Program-made: the position numbers and the translations under genes
The notes under the pieces: generated by a model
What the model saw: only the letters and a program-made list of their open reading frames with translations
Told to the model about the DNA's origin: nothing
Database searches by the model: none
Shown here: positions 51,401 through 61,348 of the stretch, in pieces
Layout: every line of letters starts with the position of its first letter
Position numbering within the stretch: position 1 is the first letter of the stretch
Assembly: GCA_002633005.1 (NCBI GenBank)
Contig: NMRA01000152.1
Coordinates: forward strand, 362,833-426,832
Length of the DNA stretch: 64,000 nt
Direction: 5' to 3'
Origin: Phoronis australis
Lineage: Eukaryota > Phoronida > Phoronidae

Positions 51401-51667
51401 GTAAGATAATACCAACAAAACGTGGTTCAAGTTGTAACAACTTGTCACGATTAGGCCTATTTTCAACTCACAACCAGTTTGCATTTGGACTAGTAGCAGA
51501 CATCTAACTACATGATCTGGCACAATTTGCACAATTTGCAAAAATTGACAACATTATCATGCCAACTTCTGTTTACGCAATCGTCAAACACTTGCATCTC
51601 AAAACCAAGCTCCGTGTCAATTTGCGCCATATCTAAGTTGTTTTCTGATGTGTTCACAGTCGTCTCA
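48413..51667. other. Presumed CHMP4 3' UTR and downstream spacer
   Basis: No further exon was recognised after the CHMP4 stop. The AT-rich sequence on the minus strand just below 51668 is the expected 3' untranslated region. One candidate ATTAAA signal lies near 49574-49579 (complement), but I cannot place the cleavage site. The minus frame at 48942-49355 (137 codons) has no recognisable feature. Confidence 0.4.
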
Positions 51668-51717
51668 TTACATTGCCCATGCTTGAAGCTCTTTTAAATC
51701 TGTATCTTCCTCCACAG
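51668..51717 (-). CDS. CHMP4: CHMP4 terminal coding micro-exon
   Basis: Fifty bases after acceptor TTTTCTAG encode the final AVEEDTDLKELQAWAM and a TAA stop. The ALIX-binding helix is thus isolated on its own small exon, after an intron of about 1.75 kb. It is too short for simple frame searches and was found by homology and phase. Confidence 0.92.
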
Positions 51718-54700
51718 CTAGAAAATGAAAGGCAAAAACTTATCATTGAATCCATATAACGAACAAAAACACTTTCATAATATCCTAATATCCAAAAACA
51801 TTTATGGTTCATATATACATCATAGTTGTGGTTCTAAAGGTTTTTATTAGCGCCAAAAATAGGCCACTAGATGGTTTAGAGTTTGTTGCACCCGTCCGAA
51901 AATCATATTTCACAAAGATCCTGTTATGGGTTTAGGAGATTCTGTTGTGGATTCAAAAACACAATTGTCACTAGGAGGTGACAGCAGACGGACCATTCTG
52001 ATAATCAACATCAGAAACAAAGCTACCAGTTTTCATAATCATCCTTAGACCGTTTGGCAGATAAAGAGGCGGACACTACAAACAAACTGAAAAATAAGGA
52101 GTGCATAGTCTGTTGAATACATTCAAAATTGGAAACGTGTTGACGTCATTTCGATAGAAACGTATTTGTCAAATTTTGTTAAAATCCGTCGAGGAAATGC
52201 CGCAAACAGACAAATGTAAAAAATTGTCACTAGGGGGCACACCAGTATTTGGATCAGTCCGAAGATCACCATCATCTGTCGTCGGCTTTTCATGAAGATC
52301 CTGCAAGTCGTTTGCAAGATCTAGCAGTGGATGCTGGATGCTCCAATACAAATGACGGAAATATGCACTCACATACGGATCTGTGGAAGCATGAGAACTA
52401 AAATTGCCACTAGAAAGTACAACAGTAATCAAATTGGTCCGAAACTTTTCATAGGAACAAATATGCTAAATCTCATTAATACACTGCAAGGGGTTTAGAA
52501 GATACAGCAGGGGATGCCCAAACAGATATGAACAGCAATATGCATACACATAATTATGTACAATAATTTTCAAAATAAACTGGGTAAGGTCAAAACTCAA
52601 CAAAGCAACTAAATATCCACTTCTTATGGACAACAATGCGTTTTAATTCTGTCTAAATCATGACAAAGTCTCGTCAGGAGCTGTTCCATGCATATTGAAA
52701 TCATATTTGTCCATTCGTTACTAAAACATTAAACTCCGACAATAGCTCGAAAGAAATGCTATTCTGTTTAAAGTTCAACCAAACTGCCCGAGTTCTGTCA
52801 AAGTTTATCTAGTCTATTTTAGAAACTGGAGTGCATAAAAACTTTCAGATTCAGTTCACAACCGGTTTCAGCTAATTTTCATAGGTGAGCAAGGCACAGA
52901 ATGAGTAACATCAATTGACCAATCAAAAAGAGGAAGACTAACATGCAAATTACCTTATACAGTGGTACTTAGGATATATCTTATTGCTCAGTCCTTAATC
53001 ATTCAAACTTCGAGGATTTCGCAACACTTGAAAACAACCATAAAGGTATTTTTGATTTATAACTGATTTTTAAGAGAAAGAAATACTCTGGAAAATAGTA
53101 ACAGTTGCCAGCCCTGGGAAAGACACACAATTACAGCTACTTGGATGTACCTACGGAGAATATGGTTGAAATGATTTTAGCGGCTCGTGATTGGTCAAAA
53201 CTTGCAAATGGAGATTAGACTGTCTGGCTAAGTGGTTTGAGCCTTGGATTCCCGTTTGGTTGGGAGACCCAGGTTCCAATCCTGGCTTTACTGGCAGACA
53301 ACCAAGCGTTGCAAACGGGTGTCTCCCACTCTTCTGAGCTCGGTCTTACTGGTAAATGTATGCAAGAGACTGAATGAGAACCTGGATATAATGCGAAACC
53401 TATTTCTGGGGCTGTGCTCATATTTAAAAATGACGATCCGCGTTCATTCATATTAAAAGAATATCTCACCTCTCCTCGACTCCTGCACCACAGGTTCACT
53501 GGGTACACTAGGCAGCTCTGCCTGTCCTGGCATATTCAACAACTGTTTGTCTAATTCTTCTTGTTCTAGTTCCTCCAACTCTGCATTCAACTCGTCCTGA
53601 AAGCACAGTTATGGTACATACACTATATTTACACCATCACTTGGAGGAGGAGGAGAACACTGATGATCAACCGTATTTTAATTTCAAAATGAAAATGAAC
53701 AACAAAAAGCTTAAAAATAGAGATATCGACATTATTAAACACTAGAGTTACAAACTGCTGGATTTTTTGTTAAACAATCACGCAGCGCCATCTAAAATTC
53801 ACGTGTCATGCTAATAAGCAAAGAGATGTAACAGAGTTTTTCTTTTAATTCTTCGCAGACATCAAACTACCACTTCTTTTGCAGAGCGATGGTGAATGGA
53901 CAATGCCAAAGTCTCAAAATATCTGGATGATTTGTTGACTTGCCTCAAACGTGCCAAGTCAGAACGAAGCAGATGTTGTTCAAATGCTCTCATTCTACAA
54001 AACAGTTGTACGTCACATGCCTGTCTGTAATTCTTAATGAAACGTATCGCCATTCATTTTTTGACTCGAGGTGTCTATCTGCCCTTCTACATACCTCATC
54101 AATGTCATGACCGAATCCAACAGGGTTTGCAATTACATCAGAGATCTCAGTGGCTAGTTGATTCTGTTCTTCAATATCATCCATTAAGTCATGTACATCG
54201 TCAATATTCCTGTTAAAGCAAAACGTGACGTAAAACTGACCAGATGACTTAATAAACCAACAAAGAATAAGACACACCAGTGCCAGGTAACACCCTCCAA
54301 AATTTACAGTGGTCTGCATAAGGAAGAAACAGTAAACACCAAAAGTTATGAAACTAGACAAAACAACCTGGAATTCCAAGTGACAATTGCAGAGTACACA
54401 TGGAATTCATTGTTATCTGTGAGTTGTGACAAGGAATGGTTTGGAAAATTAATAAGCTTGGAATGATTAAGTGAAGGGATTACAGTAGGAATGATGAGTC
54501 TTGATATTTCATAACGTCACTTTTTATTTTTGCTGCAACTGCAATTAGTTGTCATGACAATAGAACAGTCTAATGCCGCAATAATTTTCTTGCACTGTAC
54601 CTTCATTGACCTTGCAGACTGGGAAGAAACCAAATATTGATTCCATACATTACGTTGCATGAGCTTTTAGTTTAGTAACTTGTTTGGCACATTTTCATGC

Positions 54701-56655
54701 ATTCGTTTATGTGGCATTTGACTGCCAGTAAAACCCATCCAACATAACCGAGCACTTACATGTTGTTGTGGGCTGCCTTGAGAGACTTGGCCGCAGTATT
54801 CATCACCTTCAGCACCTCTGTGTTCGTGCTAGCATTCTCCAGAGCCTCTCTTTGGTACTCTATAGTTGTCATTGTACCATCAATCTGATTTAGCTGCTTC
54901 TCAAAGCGTTTCTTCCTCTTTAGAGCTTGCAAGGCAGCTGCAAGAGGAATGAAAGCTTGAAGTCATTCGTGAGCAAAATACAGGATGACACAACTGTTGG
55001 AGTAATGTCACGGGAAGGCAGCGCAGATGAAGGAACCTGTTTATGGAGTGACGAGACTCTAGTGTTTGGCCCCTCCGAGATTTGTAATTATACCACAAAA
55101 TCGCTAATACCAAAGCCTGCACAGCAGACAGACTGCTTTTATATCTGAGATATGCTGGGGCCATCTGTAGTATGCATAAATAATTTCACCGATTGCCTTG
55201 TGGCTAACTGGTTAATATCCTAGTTTCTCAAGTCAGGGACATGCATTAGGCTCTTGGCTTGACTTTACAAGGTTTACCACAAGTGCATCCAAAAAATAGA
55301 GAGTACAAATCCTTAGAATGCAAATTAGAGGAAAGAAGGTCATCTTGTCAATCAATTCAGATTTCCAGGTAACATATCAACAGAAATTTTCAGGCAACCC
55401 TTCACAATTCTCACAAGATCAGTAGGACTATGAAGAAAATTCAAAATGTCTGGCACATTTTAGTAAATTTCAGTATTCTCAGTTCACTAGGCCTTTGGCC
55501 TATTTCTCTTAGGTCCACTAGTGAGGTCGCTGGACTCCCACATGGTAAATCAGGGTTCAAATTTAAGTTCAGACAAAACATAATAACATGAGCTATTTAC
55601 GTCTGACAAACTCAGCTAAGGGAGAGATGTGCAAAATTGGAAAGGTTCACATCTGTGCTACCTTCTCTCAGCAGTGCCAACCAACATGTTCTCTGCATAC
55701 TGGTTGGTGCTGAGGTTGAACACATTGAAACTAATAGAGAACAACAGCTATTTGGCCAGCGAACACAGAGAAAAAAGTGATACCTGGAGCATTTCTCAGA
55801 GTTGGAAAACGGAAAAATATCAACAGCCTGCAAGCAGCAGGGAACAAAACTTTCAGAGATGTATGCAAGTGCTACAAAAAGTACTTGCAGTTGTGTCATG
55901 GGTGTTGATAAATACGTCTGAACTCTTCACCAGCATGCAAGTGCTCTTTGGTTGACCAGTTCAGACACAAGAATCGCAACACCCAGGAAACCCAGGTTCT
56001 ATTTCAGGCTTTACAGTTTTCAAGAATGGCACCCATCAAAGATACGGCCCATTTGCAGCAGATGTGAGTAAATTTTTCAAAGGCATTTATGATTTATGAA
56101 CTTTGAAAATTATTGCAAATTAATCCATCTCTAATCATAATGTAATATATTCGGTGGATAAAACTGGTTCTGTCTACATCAAGAACCACCAGGGATTAAG
56201 CAATGTGACGACACTATAGGGGGACCTTTCAAAATAATGTCAAAAGTCAATAACAGTAGTCCCAGATTTTGAGAACCGGTTTCAGACCAGTTATTCAATG
56301 AAGAAAACTAGGGTCGAGTTCCATAGTCAATAGACGTAGGAATCTAGAAAAGTAATCTGAGAGTTCACGGGCCTTGCTAAAAATGCATGGTGATAAATCG
56401 CAGTCTTGCGTGATCTTACACTTTCACGAGTTTCTTTCGCCTACGACAAGCACGCAAGAAAAGTACCGCACCTCTCTTATTTTTTGTTCCGTGCTTTTTG
56501 GCAGTTGCCAGCTCAGATTCGACTTTCTTTTCAAGGAAGTCTGACTTTTTCTGCAACATTTCTTCAATATCCCTTAGTCTCTGTATGGCTTCCTGAGGCG
56601 ATGGAGCCTTCTCCATTTTCTTCCCACCGCCAAATAATGTTTTTAAAAGAGACAT
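51668..56655 (-). CDS. CHMP4: CHMP4 / Snf7, ESCRT-III core subunit (five coding exons)
   Basis: Charged multivesicular body protein 4, the main filament-forming subunit of ESCRT-III, acts on endosome, midbody and damaged membranes. Exons at 56472-56655, 54937-54760, 54209-54095, 53596-53470 and 51717-51668 join with consistent phases (1, 2, 0, 1) and GT-AG borders to give 217 residues, close to the usual 220-225. The product starts MSLLKTLFGGGKK, has the basic alpha1-alpha2 hairpin with PSPQEAIQRLRDIEEML and KKHGTKNKR, continues ALQALKRKKRFEKQL, QIDGTMTTIEYQREALENA and TNTEVLKVMNTAAKSLKAAH, then the acidic half with DVHDLMDDIEEQ, NPVGFGHDIDEDELNAELEE and LEQEELDKQLL, and ends DLKELQAWAM. The terminal L-x-x-L-x-x-W matches the ALIX Bro1-binding tail of CHMP4. 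All diagnostic regions are present, so the gene looks intact. It is transcribed away from the degenerate GCGAGCACC array upstream. Confidence 0.96.
51865..52545. repeat. Three degenerate tandem repeat copies in CHMP4 intron 4
   Basis: Segments at about 51885-51970, 52225-52370 and 52390-52545 share the order 'gtccgaa', 'tttcataaagatc' or similar, 'ctgcaagtcgttt' or 'ctgcaaggggttt', 'agatctagcagtggatgc' or similar. Identity is low but the order is clear. The 87-codon minus frame here is inside the repeat. Confidence 0.5.
53218..53300 (+). repeat. tRNA-like sequence, probable SINE head, in CHMP4 intron 4
   Basis: A perfect A-box TGGCTAAGTGG (53225-53235) and near-perfect B-box GGTTCCAATCC (53272-53282) are present. 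The T-arm pairs exactly: CCAGG, a 7-base loop TTCCAAT, CCTGG (53269-53285). The acceptor stem does not pair, so it is not a working tRNA gene. A related segment, AACCCAGGTTCTATTTCAGG then CTTTAC, lies at 55987-56013, which argues for a dispersed tRNA-derived SINE. Confidence 0.55.
53470..53596 (-). CDS. CHMP4: CHMP4 coding exon 4
   Basis: After acceptor GCTTTCAG it encodes DELNAELEELEQEELDKQLL, then a Pro/Ser-rich linker, and ends QESRR plus one base before donor GTGAGA. The linker is the part that varies most between CHMP4 paralogues. Confidence 0.94.
54095..54209 (-). CDS. CHMP4: CHMP4 coding exon 3
   Basis: After acceptor TTTAACAG the first G completes Met. Encodes NIDDVHDLMDDIEEQNQLAT through NPVGFGHDIDE and ends at phase 0 before donor GTATGT. 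Confidence 0.94.
54760..54937 (-). CDS. CHMP4: CHMP4 coding exon 2
   Basis: Begins after acceptor CTCTTGCAG and completes the split Ala codon of exon 1. Encodes ALQALKRKKRFEKQL through KSLKAAHNN and two bases of a Met codon. The donor is GTAAGT, a full consensus. Confidence 0.95.
55960..56030 (+). repeat. Second copy of the tRNA-headed repeat (fragment)
   Basis: Matches the T-arm and following bases of the element at 53.22 kb (ACCCAGGTTCTATTTCAGG versus ACCCAGGTTCCAATCCTGG, both followed by CTTTAC). The A-box half is not recognisable. It lies in CHMP4 intron 1. Confidence 0.4.
56472..56655 (-). CDS. CHMP4: CHMP4 coding exon 1
   Basis: Encodes residues 1-61 plus one base, ending KKHGTKNKR. 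The donor is G then GTGCGG, a usable but non-consensus site. Read-through would add unrelated residues and then stop, which is why splicing is inferred here. Confidence 0.95.
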
Positions 56656-57239
56656 TTTTGTGATGTAAATCTTACGACTTCACATCGAGCAAAATCCTTC
56701 CCAAAATAAAGCGCAATAAATATAACCAGAATACGTTTTTCAGAAAGCTGCTATATAATGCTTCTAGAACAAAAAATAGCACACGAATAGATTTATTTCT
56801 AATTAATTATAACTATAATATATTATTTATGAAAAACAATATTGTGAAGTAGAACATCAGAACTTTATAACAAATAATTATAATTGTTATTGTGGTGCAT
56901 AAATCCTGGTGCCGAAATTGAGAACTAAAACATACCCGGAAGTAAACAAAAGTCATGTGAGGAAAAGTCATTTGTCTGCTAACTATTTGCCTGCTAGCAC
57001 TGCAGCTCAGCGTGTCGTTATCAGCGAAGTGTCCGAATAATAGTCGACAACCCCCCCCCCCCCACACACACACACACACACACCCCAAAAAAGCATCGAG
57101 TTTACTAGGAACAGAAAAACATTTTACGCATAGTAATTCAATATTTAGTAAAAGAGATTTTAAAAACTTGTGATTCATCACTATAACATGGTGGAAAATT
57201 AATGTACATCACTGCCATGTTGAACTTGAATCGGTTTGG
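56656..57239. other. CHMP4 upstream region (5' UTR / promoter)
   Basis: AT-rich region just upstream of the CHMP4 start. No TATA or initiator could be placed with confidence. It contains the C-run and CA microsatellite at 57048-57083. Confidence 0.4.
57048..57083. repeat. Poly-C plus CA microsatellite
   Basis: A run of about fourteen C followed by about eleven CA/AC dinucleotides. Confidence 0.95.
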
Positions 57240-58170
57240 ACTTCACGCGAGCATCTTACTGTATCAAGAATTACAACTGTGGAACCGTAGGAAGCGGGGG
57301 ACACGTGTCCCCCAAACTGTGAGGGCTCTGGCCAGGATATTGTTGTTATAGGCCTGGTCCCTGAGTCGCCGCCAGTGCCGCGAGTACTAGGTCGTTTGGA
57401 AGTCAAATTGGTATGTGCACCCCCCGCATATTTTTTATAATTTTTGCCTTCCTACGGGCCTGCAATGCGAGCATCTACTGTAATGACTCTATAACACGAG
57501 CACCTTTTAATCTCAGAGTTGTTTTCATGCGACCACTTAATTATTGTATCGGGAATTACCATGCGAGCACACTCTGAGGCCCGGCCGCCAGAGGGTCTAA
57601 GTGTACCTCTCATAAACGCGATTACTGACCGCTGTACAGAGGGCCGTTTAATGCGAACCCCGTAGATCGTCGGGAATTAACTTGCGAACACTTTACAGTT
57701 CTGGAGTGGGTCTCATGTCGCGAGCACCGTACACTCTGAGGATCTGTTAACGCGAACGCCATACAGTAAAGGCGAGCACTTTCAAGGCTTGGAATGACCA
57801 ATGACAAAAAAGGAAAATTTTCCAGGTGACGTATCGTTTCACAATAGCCTTATGGGATGGTAATATTTTTTGTGTTAAAAATGAACACGGCCATTTTTGC
57901 ATGAAAAAGTAAAAATAATGATAAAAAAGAGACAAAAGAGAGGAAATTGGAGATCGAAACCGATCCTCTCAGTAGAAAATTCCAAGCCCTCGGCTGTACT
58001 AACGCGAGCACCTTACTGTACTGAGTCTCGTAACTGGCGAGCACCTTTTAACGCGAGCACCGTATCGCGGGTCTCAAATACGAGCACCTTATCGCGGGTC
58101 TCAAAATGGGGGAGCACCTTATACTCTGCTTAACATGGCTTTCAAGGCGAGCGCCTTATGACTGTGCTGA
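57240..58170. repeat. Degenerate GCGAGCACC repeat array upstream of CHMP4
   Basis: At least fifteen variants of (T/C)GCGAGCACCTTAC occur, for example near 57246, 57467, 57496, 57561, 57682, 57717, 57750, 57771, 58001, 58036, 58050, 58080, 58110 and 58147. Many are followed by TGTACTGAGTCTC or ATCGCGGGTCTCAAA words. Spacing is 30-45 bases where dense, with an unrelated gap at about 57790-57990. It looks like an old minisatellite. Confidence 0.75.
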
Positions 58171-58464
58171 ATCTCACAGGCCCGTAGCCCGCATCTCCCG
58201 GGGTGTTTGGTTTGAATTTCTATAACGTGGACCGTTGATATTTTGCAAACCTCGACACTGTAGAATTCTCGATAAGGCCCGGCCTTGACGCAGCTTAATT
58301 AGAGGAGAGGGAAGTTTATATACACAACGATAACTCTCAGCTCTATATTTCAAGATGGAATTCGCAGTAAATGAGAATGCCGTGATGGTTGCTCGCAAAG
58401 AACGGGACTCAACTAGAATTCGGATGTAATATGGTCCAGAAGGAGAATGTTCTCGTTTTACATC

Positions 58465-58665
58465 CTGCCCCATCTCCATTTGGCGAAGTGGGCAAAAAGG
58501 TCCGCCTCAGAGAAACGAAAAGTTCGAGAAAACGAGACAAAAGTCAGGCAAGAATTCAACGAATGCACAACTGAGAGCTCTGAACGTATTCTTTTTTTAG
58601 TAAAAGATCCACATTCTCAGAAATTCGAGCTCTCCTATAGTTGATTTAGGCAGGGTGCGCGCATG
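58465..58665 (+). repeat. Dispersed repeat, copy 2 (partner at 8.67 kb)
   Basis: Same order of landmarks as 8670-8885: CCATTTGGCGAAGTGG, CAAAAAGGTCCGCCTCAGAG, AACGAGACAAAAGTC, AGCTCTGAACGTA, TAGTAAAAGATCC, ACATTCTCA and GTGCGCGCATG. It contains small deletions relative to copy 1. Confidence 0.7.
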
Positions 58666-58819
58666 GTATACCTGTTGCTAAGAAACAAGCCAGAAATTAA
58701 AAAAAAAAAAAAAATTTCTGTTGTTGGTGTTGTACGTAATGATTGCCGAAAAGACCGTTTCCGCCGTTGGTGTTTTTACTAGTGCGATAAAAAGTCCGCG
58801 GAGAGCCGCCTTTTCAGGT
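58666..58819. other. Short spacer with poly-A run
   Basis: A run of about sixteen A (58699-58714) follows copy 2 closely and may be its A-rich tail. Confidence 0.4.
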
Positions 58820-59054
58820 ATGAAAAGCTGCGTTTGTGGGGGCTGTAGTAACAGCAACTTGACTGAGAACATTTCAGAGTTCAAATTTCGTGAATACGTG
58901 AAAGTTTCACAGAAATTGCATCGGTTTGTGCGCCGCACGAGAGTGGGAAAATGCAATTCAGTCGGAATCCACATTTAATTTGCTCAGCACATTTCAAGAA
59001 ATCGTATTTCGACCAAACACAAAATCGGCGTTTAGATGGCGGAATCTCCACCTT
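58820..59054 (+). pseudogene. THAP-domain (C2CH zinc finger) exon with apparent frameshift
   Basis: From the ATG at 58820 the frame reads MKSCVCGGCSNS, the C-x4-C half of a THAP zinc site, then SEFKF and KLHRFVRRTRVGK. From about 58945 the matching continuation lies in the next frame: MQFSRNPHLICSAHFKKSYF, with the C-x2-H-F half at 58981-58995, ending near GGISTL (in the place of the AVPTIF-like box) just before a possible donor GTAAGT at 59055. Spacing between the two halves (about 45 residues) fits the THAP family, whose members bind DNA and include host transcription factors and P-element transposases. A net one-base shift interrupts the domain, so this is a decayed copy or a sequence error. 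Confidence 0.6.
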
Positions 59055-60265
59055 GTAAGTGTATTTTCAAATTGTATAAATAACCAAGTGTCTGCTTCCA
59101 CTCCAGGGCGAGTGATATGCAACGCCCCGACCCAGATCGGTGCTGCGAAACGTAGGCTTGTGCATTGTGTTTAGGCTCATTCCATCACCAAACGTTCACT
59201 AGGCCTACTCCGAAAATATCTAAAAAGATTATCAATTTGTCACGGAAGGTCACGACATCCATAACTCCACACTTAGGCCTATTCGTAACCTTCTGTGATA
59301 AACTGGCAATGGCCGTCCGCATCAGTAACTCGTCGGATAATTCTGTACCGACTCGCGTTGAGCACATTGACAGTATGCAGAGAATTTGTTGCGAAATCAC
59401 TGAAAGTGCTATCAGAAGAAAGAACAGATGCTCATGGTTTGTTAAACCCCTGTTTTGTGTAAATCTATTGAGTTTTGTGTTTGGTATGGACGGCTGAAGT
59501 GAAGCAGCCGTGGAATTCCTTGCGTTGTAGTGTATATATAGTGTATTGGGGACGATCAGAGGCTGAGGATGCCTGTGGTCTTAATTAGTCTTGAGCCAGT
59601 GGCGGATCTACGTTTTCAGTAAGGTGGAGGTTCAGAATTCGCGGCTACGCGCGAATCAGATGCGCGTAGCGCCGAGAGGATGTAAGAGACTGTTTTTGTA
59701 GCCAAAAAGTGAAATTTAGCATCCATTCATCCTGGAGACAAGAGTTTGTAGCATTTAACGAGTCTTTGGAGATTTTTAAGGTGGCTTAAAATAGTTGTCG
59801 ATTTCGTCTCCTGAATTACTCAGCTCATAAGTTCCGTAAAACCATACTTAGCCGGTGCACATCCAGGTATGAGTCACACCACCAGCAAAATTTTAGTTGG
59901 AACATTTGACTCACCGATTTGTACTGGCATACGAAAAGTCGTATACGAAGAAGTGTAGTGCGTATACAGGGGTTCAAAAGCGCACGGAGAACCGACGGCC
60001 ACGTAAAAACCAACACTTGAATATCACTGATCGCCTGACTGCAACCTCTATTTGTTTCAGAACGAAGCTTAGTGACCGGCACTGTGCGGCCCGGAAAAAA
60101 CAGATGTAACTGTATTTGGTTATGAGAAAAATGACGAACGATGATGATCTCAGCTCATAGTCTATTATTAAAAGAGGCAATTAACACTTAAGTGTCACTT
60201 TATGAAGCTGAATCACGTTCATGACTGTTGGGCTACCGTATGTCGCAACAATTGAAAAAACTCCT
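59055..60265. other. Spacer; possible downstream exon not supported
   Basis: A plus frame at 59175-59497 begins after an acceptor-like TTGTGTTTAG and could in principle follow the THAP exon, but its product is not recognisable and is left uncalled. Confidence 0.3.
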
Positions 60266-60393
60266 TAAATAAAACAAGAAGAATGGATCAACTGAAATTT
60301 GAAATTTTCGGATGTAATAACTTCTTTTGTTGAGGAAGTTATTACATCCGAAAATTTCAAATTTCAGTTGATCCATTCTTGTTGTTTTATTTA
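60266..60393. repeat. Near-perfect 59-bp hairpin, 10-base loop
   Basis: Left arm 60266-60324 and right arm 60335-60393 are complementary over 59 bases with one mismatch (near 60278). Loop: TTTTGTTGAG. The ends read TAAATAAAAC and GTTTTATTTA. This is far too long to arise by chance. It fits a hairpin MITE or a source of double-stranded RNA. No reading frame is associated. Confidence 0.9.
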
Positions 60394-60592
60394 CCGATTT
60401 ATATTCTACATTTCGTGAAACAATAGTATCCTTGGGAGGATCTGGATCGCCTTATTTAGTTTCAGATTTATTTTCTACGTTGAAAAAATCGTCAAATGTA
60501 TCAGTAAACAAATCATCTGAAAACATTTTCACGGAACCAAAACATACTGTACTTCGTGGTTACTGAAAAGATCTACAAGACCAGTTCGCCGA
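60394..60592. other. Short spacer
   Basis: No feature recognised. Confidence 0.4.
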
Positions 60593-60656
60593 GGGACTAG
60601 ATGTACAATGAGAGTCTGAGAGTCGGGACTAGATGTACAATGAGAGTCTGAGAGTC
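60593..60656. repeat. Exact 32-bp tandem duplication
   Basis: Two head-to-tail copies of a unit beginning GGGACTAGATGTACAATG and ending GAGAGTC, without mismatch, indicating a recent event. Confidence 0.95.
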
Positions 60657-61205
60657 AATATCTACATAAATATGCTGGCCTGGTCCGTCGCGAGACGAAT
60701 TAAAAACTATTCCCAATACACTTTTTGGTCCCCAGTGGTCGTTTATATGTGTATTTTCCGCATCTTGCTGTTACTCAGTGGCAAAACTTGGCGCACTTTC
60801 AGTCAAACAAAACTTGCAGAACACTTGCCTTGGATTGCTCTGGATAAGGCGCTTGACGACCAACGACGAGTCCAATCTTTTCGCTGTTGGTAACATGAGT
60901 GATAACCCAAGAAACATTTCCTTAGACATAATGACCCTCAAATGTGTCTTCACACGCCTGAGCATAGAAAAATGAACTCTATCAATGTCAGCTTTCTAGC
61001 GTTTGTGAAGATGTAGGCCTAGCCGCATCTGCGTGCTTGAGAAAGGACCGCCAGCGTCAGAATTCTCGCTGAAATGAGAGCAAACGATATGCTTTTTATG
61101 TTTATTCTATAACATAGAGCAAAATGTGCCGATAGTCAGAAGGGAGTCAGTCACATTCAGTGAATCTGTTGATGTCCCAGAAATGCATCCAATCCTCACG
61201 TGAGC
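60657..61205. other. Spacer, possible 3' UTR of the gene at 61.2-63.0 kb
   Basis: No exon recognised. If the minus-strand gene that follows is real, its 3' untranslated region lies here. Confidence 0.3.
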
Positions 61206-61348
61206 CTATAAGTCTGCATCACTCATCCTGCTAACCACAGGGACATGGCAGCTTCCACCTGCCCGTTGTCTTTCGAAAACCTGGTGATCAACTGCTGTGA
61301 GAGGTTGTCTAGGAAGAGCATTCCCACTGTACTGCTGTAGTGTACTAA
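61206..61348 (-). CDS. Candidate 3' terminal exon, partner of 62818-63019
   Basis: Follows acceptor CTTGTTCCAG at 61349. In phase 1, matching the donor of the upstream exon, it encodes 47 residues from VSTLQQYSGNALPRQPL to SRMSDADL and a stop. Composition suggests a disordered C-terminal tail. A second frame of the same acceptor (LVHYSSTVGMLFLDNL...) is also open and needs phase 0 instead. The product family is not recognised. Confidence 0.35.

Noticed and set aside
53218-53300. Functional tRNA gene
   Set aside because: The T-arm and promoter boxes are good but the acceptor ends do not pair.
60266-60393. Rho-independent terminator or attenuator
   Set aside because: The context is animal nuclear DNA and the arms are far longer than such signals.
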